From: Halocaridina rubra
Taxonomy: Eukaryota; Arthropoda; Malacostraca; Decapoda; Atyidae
Assembly: GCA_037179515.1 (NCBI GenBank)
Contig: JAXCGZ010019180.1
Location: 22,377 to 86,376, forward strand
Direction of reading: 5' to 3'
DNA length: 64,000 nt
The position numbers were made by a program, and so were the translations under genes. Position 1 is the stretch's first letter; every line of letters begins with the position of its first letter. Shown here in pieces: positions 41,172 to 53,251 of this stretch. The notes beneath the pieces are model-generated. The model was given only the letters and a program-made list of their open reading frames with translations. It ran no database searches and was not told the origin of the DNA.

Positions 41172-42962
41172 ACAGCATTGTCAGAGGAAAACTGAAGGTA
41201 AAAGGACAGGTTTTAAGGCCAAAGAGAGCGGATGGAAGCATCACTGAGATGGATGAAGAGATCTGCAAAGAATTGAACAAGGAGTTTCAGTCAGTATTTA
41301 CAGTAGAAAATACCCCACCCTCTCAGATTGAAGAGATAGAAGCTCAAGGGCTGGCATTGGAGAACATCAACCTTACAGCCACGAGATATGCAAAGCGCTG
41401 ATGGATTTAGATGTTCATAAAGCTACAGGTCCTGATGACATATCCCCTCATGTACTTAAAAAATGCGCAAACTCAATATCAGTGGCACTGGGTATCATAT
41501 TTAAAAAGTCACTTTAGTCAGGGGAGATTCCAAGATGCTGGAAACAAGCAAATGTGATACCTATCTTCAAAAAGGGAAGGAGGGATACGGCTCTGAACTA
41601 TAGACCAGTTTCCTTGACCAGCATAGTTTGCAAAGTTATGGAGAAACTACTAAGGAAACATATCTCTCTTCACTTGGAATCTTTCAACTTTTTGTCAGTG
41701 AGGCAACATGGCTTCAGAGAAGGTAGATCAACAGTAACAAACTTATTAGAATTTTATGATGAGGTAAGCCGAATCTTACAGGAAAGAGAGGGCTGGGCAA
41801 ATTGCATATTCCTAGACTTCCAGAAAGCGTTTGACACTGTTCCACATGGGAGACTTATTAGGAAGCTGCAATCAATGGCTAGAATAGGTGGAAATGTTTT
41901 GGAAGGGATAAAAACTTACTTAGAAGGAAGGGAACAGAGGGTTAGAGTAAGACACTCAGTGTCTGAATGGAGAAGAGTTAGTAGTGGAGTTCCACAGGGT
42001 TCAGTTTTAGGGCCACTTTTGTTCCTTGTATATGTAAATGACCTACCAGAGTCTGTAAATTCATTCATGAATATGTTTGCAGATGATGCAAAGATTGTGA
42101 AGAAAGTAAAAAACGAGAACAATGGTAGAGAACTTCAGGAGTATCTAAATAATCTGCATGAGTGGTCAGAAAAGTGGCTAATGGAATTCAATACTTCAAA
42201 ATGTAAGGTAATGAGAATGGGTACAAGTGCAAGAAGGCCCAAGCTTGACTACTCGGTGGCTGGAGTACAACTTCAAGAGACAGAAAATGAGAGAGATCTA
42301 GGAGTAAACATACTGGCAGATTTGTCTCCAGAAATACATATAAGTGGCATAGTAAGGGCAGCATATGCATTCTTATCAAATGTAAGGGTAGCCTTCAGGC
42401 ACATGGACAAGGAAATGTTCAGAAATATTTATGTAACCTATGTGAGGCCAAAACTCGAATATGCAGCCCCCTTTTGGAATCCGCACTTGAAAAAGCACAT
42501 AGCTAAGCCTGAAAAAGTTCAAAGACATGCCACGAAACTGGTGCCAGAAATACGCAATCTCAGTTATGATGAGAGGCTGAGGGAATAAGACTTACCATCA
42601 CTGGAAGCTAGAAGAGTGAGGGGGGATATGGTGACAGTCTTTAAATTCCTTCATGGTTATGATAGAGTGGATAGGGATCGATATTTTGATATTTTGGCTC
42701 TAGAACTAGAGGTCATAGTTTGAAGCTTCGTAAGAAAACTTCCTTGCAGGATGTGAGGAAATACTTTTTCAGTGTAAGAGTAGTTGATAATTGGAATTGG
42801 CTAAGCGAGGAGGTAGTTAATGCTATCTCAATCCATAGTTTTAAGGACAGGTATGATAATTATCACTAAGTATAAAATGGAACCGATCAGGAGACGGGAA
42901 GATACGAGCTTTGGGCTCTTTCCCGTAAACACAATTAGGTAATCACAATTAGGTAATCACAT
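41172..42962 (+). mobile_element. CR1-like element, 5'-truncated (copy C6)
   Basis: It starts AGCATTGTCAGAGG straight after the C5 tail, at the same family position as C3 and C4. It ends with the hairpin 42894-42926 and two ACAATTAGGTAATC repeats. Confidence 0.9.
41554..42588 (+). pseudogene. CR1-like reverse transcriptase (C6)
   Basis: 345 open codons from IPIFKKGRRD to DERLRE, with FLDFQKAFDTV and FADDAK intact. The frame is broken upstream by a deletion near 41381 (ACGAGATATGC) and TAG at about 41516, and downstream by TAA at 42586-42588. The C-terminus carries the same GATATTTTGG frameshift as C2 and C3 (42688-42697). Confidence 0.9.
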
Positions 42963-43790
42963 GCACCGCCCTCCCCCCCTTTCATGATCTTCATTACTGT
43001 GAAATTTGTTTTACATGTATTATTGCTAAATGTATCTATATAATCAAATACTTTATATTTATTCACTCCATTTTCATTCTTTGAGAATATTATTTAATTT
43101 AAATTGTTTGTAATATTCAGAATATTCCAAAAATGATTATTTCTAACTCCACACATCGTTTGCCTTTAACTCCTAGGGTAGTTGCAATCAAGAGTCAAGT
43201 CTTCCCCTCTCATTTCTCCTCCTCTTTATCCCATTTTCGTGCTTTTCCTCCCAAATCTACCCATCCTATTCACACCCCCCCCCCTCCGTCTAGCGATGAC
43301 ATCAACACCATGTTTCCTCTCCCATTTCTAGCCCATCCATCCTAAGATAATTGTTCTTTTCTAAACAATTAAATAGAGCACTTCTTCTGCCAAGTTAAGC
43401 AGTCTCAGTCGAATGATGTCTTTTATAGGCAGATTGATATCTAAGAATATCCACGAATTTTTCAACTTGGTACATTAATTGGTTATGGACAACAATTTGT
43501 ATAACCGTAGAGAGAAAAGACAAATTTAATATCGGTCTGTAAGCCTCTGAATTTGATGTTAAAAGCACTCTTCAAAGTTCTTTACACAAGTAAAAAAAAA
43601 AAAAAATATCTTAAGGAAACTTTATATTCATCCTTAGTTAAAAAGTGACTGTCGATAATAGGAAAGTTTTCCTATTAATATAATTACAACTAATGAGACA
43701 CAAATCAGTTTTCTAAGAGTCTAAGAGGAGCAGGAGGAGGAGGAGGAGGAGACGGATTAAAACAAAACAAATAGGCCTAACTCAAGATTG
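42963..43790. other. Unassigned AT-rich DNA
   Basis: No family features. It has a C-rich run (CCGCCCTCCCCCCC) at the start, a CT-rich stretch at 43190-43290, an A run near 43597 and a (GAG)n run at 43727-43752. This may be flanking DNA or an eroded 5' UTR of the next element. Confidence 0.35.
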
Positions 43791-44097
43791 ATGAAAGTGA
43801 TGTTTGAAGATGAGAAAATGGCCTCATTAGTGGCGAAATCAGCATAGAAACTTAGCGAGTCAACAGATGAAGATGTAAAAAAAAAATTAAAATATTTAGG
43901 GATATGAGTAAGAGTGAGCATGAGAAAAGAAAATGACTCGTTGAAGGAATGAAAGAGATAAATGAGGAACTACATGACAATGGTATAAGTGATACGAAAT
44001 GGGTATTCAAGGAATCCGATGTTGTTCAAGTTAAGAGTAGAAATTCTCAAAAACCTCCGGGACTGCAAAGACCTCTCAGGAAAATACAGACCAGTCA

Positions 44098-44760
44098 GTT
44101 TTGAATTGCTTATATGCTAATGTAGATGGCATATGTAATAAACTGAGTGAATCTGAAAATATTTTGGATATATGTAAGCTCTCATTAGTGTGTTTAACAG
44201 AAACAGAGCTGAATGGCGATACTAGTGCTAGTGAATTTTTTTATATAGAAAATTATGAAGTATTTCCAAAAGACAAAAATTTACAAAATGCACCTGGTAG
44301 GGAGGAGTAGTGATTGTAGTTCAGAGTCTTTGCTCTCCTCGGCAAATGAAATAAGATATCTAACAGATCATTTATATGAAGAAGCTATATGGTGTGAAAT
44401 TAAACTCAGGAATAAGAGTATTCTAGTTGGTGCTGTTTACAGACCACCAAACTCAAGTAGGGAACAGAATTTACTACCAAATGATCTCATTAGATTAAGT
44501 GAAAGATATGATAATAGTTCTCAGGTATTACTATCTGGAGACTTTAACTTGGGTGAAATAATTTGGAAAAATAATTCAGTTGATGGTGATGGATATCATG
44601 TTAAAATGGATGCTAGAAATTTTTTGGAAGCAATTATTTCTTTTTGTATCATCATATCTTAGAACCTACCCACAATGTTGGCTAAAATAATGAATCTCGT
44701 CTAGACTTAGTATTTACAAGAAATTTATTTGATGTTGAAAATTTTCGATTTGGGTAACAG
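44098..44760 (+). pseudogene. CR1-D endonuclease, broken
   Basis: Blocks read LNCLYANVDGICNKLSE, LSLVCLTETELNGD (catalytic Glu), then in a shifted frame VGAVYRPPNSSREQN and VLLSGDFNLGEIIWK. The D-H end (SHHSTIVFDF) appears at about 44760 in yet another frame. A frameshift lies near 44300. Confidence 0.75.
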
Positions 44761-45574
44761 TCATCACTCCACAATTGTATTTGATTTTCTTAGTGATGAT
44801 GGTGAAGACTGTGATAATAGTGATGCAAAATATAAATATTGCTTACATAAAGGTAATTATAATGAGATTAAGAGATAGTTAGCATTAATTAAGTGGGATC
44901 AAATCTTTGCTCGTAAGAATGTACTGGAGAAATATGATATTTTTGTTAAAATATGCTCAGAGTTAATTGAGAAATATGCGCCAAAAAGAGAGGTAGTTGT
45001 TGGATAGTCCAAAGCAAAGTGGATGAACAAGGAGGTGAGGAATCAAATATTTGTAAAAGAAAGAGCATGAAAAAGACTTAGGGCAAGAAAAACTCCTTTC
45101 AGAGCGGAAAGATATAGACAAGAAAGGAATAAAGCAAATGCTCTAGTAAAAAAGGCCAAGATTGCTTTTGAAAAGAAACTTTCTAAGGACATTAAATGTA
45201 ACCCCAAGCAATTTTGGAGGTTCATTAGAAGCAGGACTAAACTTAAGGAATATGTGTTGAGACTAAAAAAAAAAAAAAATGGGTTGATGACAGAGAATGA
45301 TGTTGAAACGGCAAATGAATTAAATCAAGCATTTCAAAGTGTATTTGTTAATCAATCAAATTTGAACGTACCAGATTTGGTGATGGGTATGATGGATATT
45401 CCTCGGAAAACATTGAAGTTGATTTAGATACTGTTTCAGGGCTATTTAAATGTTAACAAATCAATGAAACATGATGAAATCCACCCATAGTTTTTGAATG
45501 AATGCCATATTGAGTTGGCAGTTCCAGTAACGATGATAATAAAAGACTCCTTGGAAGCAGGGATATTACCCACC
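44761..45574 (+). pseudogene. CR1-D linker and RT start, broken
   Basis: Translates in pieces to YCLHKGNYNEIKR, KRLRARKTPFRAERYRQERN, FWRFIRSRTKLKEYVLRLKK, NELNQAFQSVFVNQSN and IKDSLEAGILPTVW, matching the CR1 linker and first RT blocks. Several in-frame stops (about 44877, 45007, 45070, 45490). It ends at the SINE insertion, after which the reading resumes as KIAKICPIFKKGN. Confidence 0.7.
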
Positions 45575-45768
45575 GTATGGCTCAAGCGGTAGCGTCCATG
45601 ACTTTGAGGTGTCAGGTCGAGGGTTTCTTCCGTGTCACGATCTGAGGTTAGCAAAGGCATGCACTCAGGGTAATGATTACATCTGCCAAAACAAGTCCTT
45701 CACAAGAAGGCAACTGTCCTAGCCCTTGGTAGACAAGGAAGTCCGTGACATAAAACCTGAACAAAACA
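45575..45768 (+). mobile_element. tRNA-derived SINE, copy 2
   Basis: Matches copy 1 from GGCTCAAGCGGTAGCGTCC to CCTGAACAAAAC. It interrupts the CR1-D RT between LPTVW and KIAKICPIF. A short ATGG repeat flanks it; a longer TSD is not evident. Confidence 0.85.
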
Positions 45769-46252
45769 GATGGAAGATTGCAAAGATCTGTCCTATCTTT
45801 AAAAAAGGCAATAAGCCTGATCCTCTCAACTACCGACCTATATCATTAACATGTATAATATGTAAAAGATGAGAGACCATAATTAGAAATAAGATGATAG
45901 AACATTTGGAGTCAAATGATATCCTCAGTGCAAAACAGCATGATTTTAGGAGTAAGCATAGCACTGCAACGAATCCCTTGGAGTACTTGGAAGCACTGAC
46001 TAAGGCAGTTGATTTGCAGATACCTGTAGATGTTATCCATCTAGACTGTAGAAGGGCCTTTGATGCAGCTCCACACAAGACGTTTTTAAATAAATTGTAT
46101 GGTAATGGTATTCGAGGTCGTGTGGTGGAGTGGATCAGGAGCTTCCATGCAGATAGAAAGCAGTTTGTTGAAGTAAGGGGTCAATATTCCACCTATCTAA
46201 TAGTAACGTCAGGAGTGCCACCGGGGTCTGTTCTTGGGCCAATTCTATTTTT
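45769..46252 (+). pseudogene. CR1-D reverse transcriptase, middle part
   Basis: ICPIFKKGNKPDPLNYRPISLTC, then a stop near 45870, then HDFRSKHSTATN, VIHLDCRRAFDAAPH (catalytic D kept) and TSGVPPGSVLGPILFFIFV. It stops at the RTE-like insertion. Confidence 0.85.
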
Positions 46253-46399
46253 TATTTTTGTGCACAACATCAAAGAATAGCCTCACCGTATTTCCTGCAT
46301 GTCGTAAAAGGCAACTTAAAGTGGACGGGGTGGGGGGACTAGGAATCCCCCCCTTGTATCAACCTCCTGCGAGACGTCAAAGAAGAAGGGGAGTAGTGG

Positions 46400-47151
46400 G
46401 GAGAATAACGTCTCCCCAAACTCTAGTTTTGGGGTGTCTAAATGTGCGTGGTTGTAGTACAATAGAGAGCAGAAGATGTGAGATTGGATATGTGTTTGGT
46501 GGGAGGAGGATGGATGTATTGGCATTGTGTGAGACGAAGATGAAAGGAAAAGGAGAAGTGGCATTTGGTGATGTGACGGGTAGGGTGTCTGGGGTTGAAA
46601 GGGGGAGAGCGAGAGAAGGTGTGGCATTATTACAGAGTGAATGGATGGTAAATCAGGTAGTGGAATGGAAAGAAGTGTCATCTAGGCTGATGTGGGTGAG
46701 GGCTAGGATAGGAAGGGAATGTTGGGCTTTTGTTAGTGCGTATGGGCCAGGATGTGAGAGAAGTGAGGAAGAGCGGGATGAATTCTGGAATGAGTTAACT
46801 AGATGTGTGGATGGTCTGAGTAGAAGAAACTATGTAGTTGTGTTGGGTGACTTGAATGCCAGAGTGGGTGATAGAGAGATAAAAGGTGTTGTAGGAAAGT
46901 ATGGGGTACCAGGTGGGAATGAGAGTGGCGAGAGACTGTTAGATATGTGTGTGGAGCAAGAGTTGGTGATAGGTAATAATTTATTTAAGAAGAAGTTAAT
47001 AAATAAGTATACATGGATGAGAGTAACAAATGGAAGAGTGAAAGAAAGAGCATTGATGGATTATGTGTTGGTAGCAAAGAGCATGGTTGGTAGAGTTAAA
47101 GATGTACATGCATTCAGGAGTGTGACTGCTGGGATGTCTGATCCTTTTTAG
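46400..47151 (+). pseudogene. RTE-like endonuclease (sense copy)
   Basis: Reads LGCLNVRGCSTIES, MDVLALCETKMKGKGE, WAFVSAYGPG and VVVLGDLNARVGD, and ends GMSDPF then TAG at 47149-47151, where the antisense copy has SDHFLVEAK. The catalytic His of the SDH motif is therefore changed to Pro as well. Confidence 0.9.
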
Positions 47152-47431
47152 GTTGAAGCAAAAGTGGTAGTAGCAAAAGAGTGGGGAAATAGTGTGGGGG
47201 GATGTAGAAGGGAAATAGTGAAGGTGGAAGAGTTGAAAAAGCCAGAGAAGAGACAGATATCAGGACAGGTTGAGAGTGGCATATGACAGGGTGAAAGAAA
47301 GAGAAGTTGGGGAGTTAGGGGAGGAATGGGGGTTGATGAAAGAATGTTTTGTGGGACATGCAAGTGATGTGTGTGGAAAGAGGTTTGTTGGAGGTGGCTT
47401 GAGGAGGGGCAGCGATTGGTAGAATGAAGGG
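47152..47431 (+). pseudogene. RTE-like linker, broken
   Basis: Aligns with the linker of the antisense copy (VEAKVVVAKEWGNSVGGC, EELGEEWGLMK) but with a frameshift near 47255 and a TAG at about 47420. Confidence 0.75.
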
Positions 47432-48667
47432 GTGAAAATGAAAGTGGAAGAGAAAAAAAGGGCTTTTGAGGAATGGCTGCAGTGTAAAAGTAGGGAGAAG
47501 TATGAAAGATATAGGGAGAAAAATGTGGAAACCAAGCGGAAGGCAGAGGAAGAGAAGAGGTTGGCAAATGTCAGGTGGGGACAGGATTTTAGTAGGTCAT
47601 ATGAGGAGAATAAAAAGAAGTTTTGGAAAGAAGTGAAGAGAGTAAGGAAGGGTGGATCGAGGATGGAAGAGACAGTGAAAGATGTGAATGGACAGATGTT
47701 AAGAGGGAACGATGCAAGGAAAAGATGGGCAGAATATTTTGAGTGCTTGCTGAATGTTGAGGCAGATAGAGAGGCAGCTATAGTGGCAGTGGGAGGGATT
47801 CAAGGGCCAGTAATGGGAGATGAAAATGAGAGAGAGATTACAAGAGAGGAGGTGAAAAGGGCATTGTATGAAGCGAAAGCAGGTAAAGCACCTGAAATGG
47901 ATGGTGTGAGAGCGGAGATGTTGAAAGAAGGGTGTGTGACTGCATTGGAATGGTTAGTGAGAGTGTTTAATATATGCTTTATGTTGTCATTGGTGCCAGT
48001 GGAATGGGTGATTGCCTGTATAGTGCCCCTATACAAAGGTAAGGGAGATATGTATGAATGCAGTAAATTTAGGGGCATAAGTTTGTTGAGTGTGGTAGGA
48101 AAAGTGTATGGTAGGATACTGGTTAATAGGATTAGGGATGAGACAGAATATGTGATCGCGGAAGTGCAGAGTGGTTTTTGGAGAGGTAGAGGTTGCATGG
48201 ATCAGATTTTTATAGTTAGGCAGTTATGTGAGAAATATTTAGCAAATGGTAAGGATGTGTATTTTGCATTTTTGGATCTGGAGAAAGCATATGATAGAGT
48301 TGATAGAGAGGCTATGTGGAATGTTTTGAGATTATATGGAATCAATGGTATACTGTTGCATGCAGTGAAGAGTTTGTATGAGGGCAGTAGAGCTTGTGTT
48401 AGGGTAGGGAATGAAGTGAGTGAGTGGTTTCCAGTGAGTGTGGGACTGAGACAGGGATGTTTGATGTCACCATGGCTGTTCATTTTGTATATTGATGGAG
48501 TTGTAAGAGAGGTGAATGAGCGTGTGCGTGGTCGACGTTTTAGATTGGTAGATGGGGATGATAACGAGAGGGAGCTGAATCAGTTGCTGTTTGCAGATGA
48601 TACTGTGGTGGTGGCAGATTCAGAGGAAAAGCTGTGTCAGTTAGTCAGAATTTGGAATGGTGTGTGA
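47432..48667 (+). pseudogene. RTE-like reverse transcriptase (sense copy)
   Basis: 411 codons: linker (KRKAEEEKRLANVRWGQDFS), AGKAPEMDGVRAEMLKEG, IVPLYKGKGD, VQSGFWRGRGC, FAFLDLEKAYDRVD, VGLRQGCLMSPWLF and catalytic FADDTVVVADS. It ends with the same RIWNGV stop as the antisense copy. Confidence 0.92.
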
Positions 48668-49327
48668 GAGAAGGAAGTTGCGAGTGAATGTGGGAAAGAG
48701 TAAGGTTATGAGGTGTACAAGAAATGAGGATTGCGCTGGATTGAATGTTATGTTGAATGGAGAGACACTTGAGGAGGTTAATCAGTTTAAGTATTTAGGC
48801 TCGGTTATAGCAGCAAATGGTGGAGTGGATGTAAAGTGTTGGGTGCATTGAAAGGAGTGATGAAGAATAGAGGGTTGGAAATGAATGTTAAGAAAGTTTT
48901 GTATGAGAAAGTGGTTGTACCAACTGTGATGTATGGATCAGAGTTATGGGGTATGAAAGTAAGTGAGAGACGGAAACTAAATGTGTTTGAGATGAAATGC
49001 CTGAGGAGTATGATTGGTGTATCTCGATTGGATAGGGTTAGGAATGAAGTGGTGAGAGCAAGAACTGGTGTGAGGAGAAAAATTGCAGCCAGAGTAGATA
49101 TGAATGTTCTGAGATGGTTTGGCCATGTGGAAAGGATGGATGATGAAAGGCTGCTGAAAAAGGTGATGAATGCGAGAGTTGATGGGAGAAATGCTAGAGG
49201 GAGGCCTAGGTTTGGATGGATGGATGGAGTAAGGAGAGCCCTGAATGATAGGAGGATGGATGTGAGGGAAGCAAGCGAGCGTGCTAGGAATAGGAATGAG
49301 TGGCGAGCGATTGTGACGCAGCTCTGA
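48657..49327 (+). pseudogene. RTE-like RT C-terminus (sense copy), with deletion
   Basis: VCERRKLRVNVGKSKVMRC to FKYLGSVIAANGG, then a small deletion near 48820-48835 that removes about a dozen codons (CHRVNEECK region) and shifts the frame, then LGALKGVMKNRGLE to the C-terminus at 49327. The 3' UTR follows to 49591. Confidence 0.88.
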
Positions 49328-49603
49328 TGGGCATCTGCTGTTACCACGGGGCTGTATCTTACAGGGGTAGCCCTGTGGTAGGGGCAGTAGGAGGAGTTGG
49401 CAGTTGTGAAGCGACACAGGTTGTGGAAGAGCCGGGAGGATGGGATGTGGCACTCCAGCAGTCCCATCTGAACAGTCGCTAGCTCCCTCGTTATTGCCCA
49501 TAGAGCAAAGTAATCCCTCTATTTGTTTTCCTTTCTTGATGTCGGCTACCCCCCCAATTAAAGGGGGAAACAGCCAAGGTAGATAGATAGATATTTTTGT
49601 GCA

Positions 49604-50127
49604 TGGTTTAGTAGATGAAGTTGAATGCCCTTCCTTGACGTTTGCAAATGATGCAATTTTTGTTGTTGTTAGAGTTAAGTCTGATGAAGACATGCAGGCT
49701 ATGAAAAGGGAACGCCAAAAATTTCAAAGTTGGAGTAAGAAATGGTTGTTGGAATTTAATCCAGACAAATGTGTAGCAATGCATATTGGACATAGGTACC
49801 CGGATATTTCTTATCAACTGAATGGAAGATAAATCAAATCAACAGAAAGTGAAAAGGACCTAGGAGTTCTCATTGCAAAGGATTTCATGCCAGCCCAACA
49901 TTTTGGCAGTATAGTGGCCCAAAATAATAGAGTAGTGGGATTGATTAAGAGGAATTTTACCTATATGGATATTGATTTGTGTCGCACACTATACTGTTCT
50001 TTGGTCTGACCGCACCTTGAGTATGGTGTCCAGGCTCGGTCACCATACTTTTCGAAGGTCATTGATGAACTCGAAAAAGTCCAAAGGAGGATGACAAAGT
50101 TGGTACCCGAATTAAAGGATTTACCCC

Positions 50128-50212
<85 letters not shown>

Positions 50213-50505
50213 TACATCACTGCAGTAACGAAGACTTCACAGAGACCTGATTGAAGAGTATAATATTATCCATGGGTTTGAGAATGTAAATATGAATGAT
50301 TATTTTGAATTTAATACTTATAACACAAGAACGAATACCTGCAAATTAAAGAAAAGAGAGCATGTTAGAACTGTCACGAGAACAAATGCGTTTAGTATTC
50401 GTGTTGTAAATCCCTGGAATGACCTTCCTGAATAAGTTGTCAGTGCTCCATCAATAGGTGTCTTTAGGAGCAGACCGGGTAATCACTGGAATCAACGAAA
50501 CTAGG
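49604..50505 (+). pseudogene. CR1-D reverse transcriptase, C-terminal part
   Basis: Resumes HGLVDEVECPSLTFAND: the catalytic FADD box reads FAND here. Then KWLLEFNPDKCVAMHIG, EKDLGVLIAKDF, KRNFTYMDIDLCRTLYCSLV, LEKVQRRMTKLVPELKDLPHER, a GA array, then GFTSLQ and VVNPWNDLPE to the end near 50503. Stops occur at about 49830, 50008, 50226 and 50432. Confidence 0.85.
50129..50208. repeat. (GA)n array inside the CR1-D RT
   Basis: About 80 bases of uninterrupted GA, which reads as Glu-Arg repeats in the CR1-D frame right after DLPHE. Confidence 0.97.
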
Positions 50506-52536
50506 CTAGTAACAATGGCATCATATAGTACTGCTTTATTAAATAAAACACCATTACTCTCCTTTAGTTAAGATTGGAGTGAGAGCACTTGAGATCAAGT
50601 ACTAGAATGGACTGAATGAGGAACCAGGAACCAACTGATGATAACTGTGATGAAGTAACCATGGAAATGAAAAATCTGTATTCAGTTAAATACATTAGTT
50701 GATATATAGTGCTCGAACTGGCTACAACCACAAATATAAAATAGCTAAGTCCAACACCTGGAAAAATTATTTGAGGTAGGACCACAACAAGATAAGTCTT
50801 ATTCTCCCACTAAAAACAAATAGAAGAATGAGAGAGAGAGAGAGAGAGAGAGACCTTATTGTGTTCCTGGAGTGAAGTAAAAGAAACTGGCCTCAGCGAT
50901 CGTCCCATTCTAGGAGCAGTAGTAAACACGCGGGACTCAATTAACACCTAGGTTAGTAATGATAATAGGGGAGTTATACATATCCAACTGTGGTTTAAGT
51001 GAATGTGAATAGGCTGCGAAGCTGATGAATAACTTATTTTAAAAGCATGTGTGATTCATGTAATCGATTTTCGTCGAAGCGTGTGGTCCTCACGACTGCT
51101 AGACCGTTTGTCTGACCTGCTCAAGTACAGTAACTATTTTTCTCTGGTTTTCAAAGAGCCTGATGTGAATTTTACCTCATTGCTGCCGAAAGTAACATAA
51201 TTATATATGTTAGGTATTTAATGCTAAAGAGTACATCATAGAATAAAATACTGATGACATTTCCAAGGAATAGATGCCCCGTATGTTAATAGATCCGCTT
51301 CGTGTTTCTCAAAGGTCCCGTATATCCTACCCTAGTACCACCCTTCTGCTGCTTTATCATATTACATTAGTTTTGGGTAAATTCTCACTGGAGAATTCGT
51401 GGTGTCTCGAGTAAGCAACTGATCCTCACTCATTGAAATTATCTGGATATCTTTGGGCTCGTTTTAGGATAAACTTGTTGATGCCCACCTCGAGGGATTT
51501 TACGTTTATTGATTCCTTAATGTAAGGTGTTGTGTTGTGGTTTAGCGAGGTCAAAAGCTTAAGAAATTTTCCATCATTGAGCGTATCTATCATCTGAATG
51601 TTGTGGTAACGTATACACAAGTAGTGCTTTGAACTTGCATATTCCTTAAGCAGTCTCAGATAAGAGCGCCGGTAATATCTTTGATGCTTTGTACACCTTC
51701 ATGGTTTTTTCATTCTTAAATGAATTAGGTATCATTATGTGTCTAAACAACTCAATCTTATCACCTTAAAGAAAAATTTTCAAAAGATATTTTCCCGTCT
51801 TGATGAGTTATTTTTATTAGCCGTTTGGAGTGTTGCTTTTCACTTCTCATCCCCACTTGCAGCCTCTTGGGATTCTTCGATATTATAAAACCCTGCACAA
51901 TCCTTGAAATGATGCATTCATTTCCTGCTTGCTTGCAAATATTGAGTGATATCTGGATATATGACCTAGACATCCTTAAAAAGGATATTAACCTTCACTT
52001 GAATCAGTTACATAATTAAAAGTGCTTTCTTTGTGCCTGATTTTCATTCCACATTGCTAGAAGCTTATCTGTTTTTAAAATAACCTTTTCACAATGTGAC
52101 AACTTTAGCCATCATCATGGTACTTCCTTCTGAGTGGTCCTTTACTATTGAAGCAATTTTGATGATTTTGTTGATTATAGATGCCACATATCCAAGTGTG
52201 CAGGCAGTTCCAGTTATGGGTTAGTTTCCTTTTTGTCTTCCATATAATATTCATCTTTGTTTCTGTGTCTTTCACTTGCTTTTTGCAGATAGGCTTTCTA
52301 GTTTCATCTGTCAGATACCCGTTGCCAGCCACTTCCAAGAACTTAAAGGTAGTGCATTTAGGAAAGTACTGTGAATCAGTCAGTAAGCACATTGTTTGTG
52401 GATAACTATGAGAGTACTCGCAAACACCAAGAAACTATATATTCATTGATTGATTTAGTAAGAAGGGATTCATGCCAGCATCGCATTCCTCCAAACATTT
52501 TCTTGGCCTAGCATTTTGTGTGCCAAATTTTAACAC
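50506..52536. other. Unassigned stretch, no recognised gene
   Basis: About 2 kb with no RT, integrase or transposase features. It has a short (GA)n run at 50828-50852. On the minus strand several short frames (51973-51761, 51620-51426, 52392-52105) hint at an eroded coding sequence, but I recognise no family and the frames are broken. It could be host intergenic DNA. Confidence 0.4.
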
Positions 52537-52659
52537 TACAGGGGGGCCCTTGATTTATGAGGGTCCCGTTCCTGAAAAGTGTCATAACCCGATTTTCATT
52601 GTAAGTCGGGATACACCTAAATACGAACCTAGGTCCCCCAACTATTCAAAAAATAAATA
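52537..52659 (+). mobile_element. Left end of a Tigger/pogo-like MITE
   Basis: TA followed by CAGGGGGGCCCTTGATTTAT and GAGGGTCCCGTTCCTG, a style of terminal repeat seen in pogo/Tigger relatives. Its right part is probably 54966 onwards, with the next element inserted at a TA. The right terminus is not defined. Confidence 0.5.
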
Positions 52660-53095
52660 CAGGTATAACTCTGTTTACATCGTTTTGAGTTAAGTCGTTC
52701 TCGATTATACGTCGGTTTTCAAAAAAATATATGGAAAAATAAAAAATAATAAAAATAAAGTTTTACGTCATTATAATCAACTTTACGTCTGTCCGCTACA
52801 AATATTGGAATCATAATATCACTAGAAAACCATTAAAAGCACATGAAATCATGTTACTGTACAATAAATAAAAACAAAAGCACATAAAATCATGTTATTT
52901 TACAATAAATAAGAATAAAAGCATATAAAATCTTATTAAAATATGTACAGTAGTTCCAATATCTACCGGTAGGTGTCGTCACTCGTCATTCCCGCGAAAC
53001 CGCTATTGTTTTGAATTGATTAGTTTATGCACGGTATACGTCTGTTTATCGGCTACTCTCATTCTCATTCATTTGTGACCTTATATTTTGCCCCC

Positions 53096-53251
53096 ATGGC
53101 ACCTAAGAAAATTTCTAATGCAATTGCTAAGCGTCATGCTATAACGCTGGACGATAAACTGGCTATGATCGGATATTATGAAGGAAATTTAAAAAAAGCA
53201 TTAAGAACAAACAGCAAAGTTATTTTTAATATAATATTGTCAGGGAAATAG
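53096..53251 (+). pseudogene. Tigger-like transposase N-terminal remnant
   Basis: From ATG 53096 it reads MAPKKISNAIAKRHAITLDD and KLAMIGYYEGNLKKALRTN. The MAPKK...ITLDDKL.MI..YE pattern matches the start of pogo/Tigger transposases and their CENP-B-like helix-turn-helix. It ends after ~51 codons and no DDE catalytic domain follows. Confidence 0.65.

Larger units (their letters stand above)
46265..49591 (+). mobile_element. RTE-like non-LTR retrotransposon, sense copy
   Basis: A 12-bp TSD TATTTTTGTGCA (46253-46264 and 49592-49603) lies in the CR1-D RT. It begins CAACATCAAAGAATAGCC, so it lacks the ~40-bp GTGCCCTGTGGGGC repeats at the 5' end of the antisense copy. It ends CAGCCAAGGTAGATAGATAGA, showing a (GATA)n tail. 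Confidence 0.93.
43790..50505 (+). mobile_element. Second CR1-like family (D), decayed and twice interrupted
   Basis: The order is ORF1 tail (43790-44095), endonuclease (44098-44760), linker, RT (45770-46252 and 49604-50503). It is clearly different from C1-C6 in sequence and carries many stops. It is interrupted by a SINE (45575-45768), an RTE-like element (46265-49591) and an expanded GA array (50129-50208). Confidence 0.8.

Noticed and set aside
43133..43345. A Pro/Ser-rich small protein
   Set aside because: Low-complexity CT-rich DNA without codon structure or family features.
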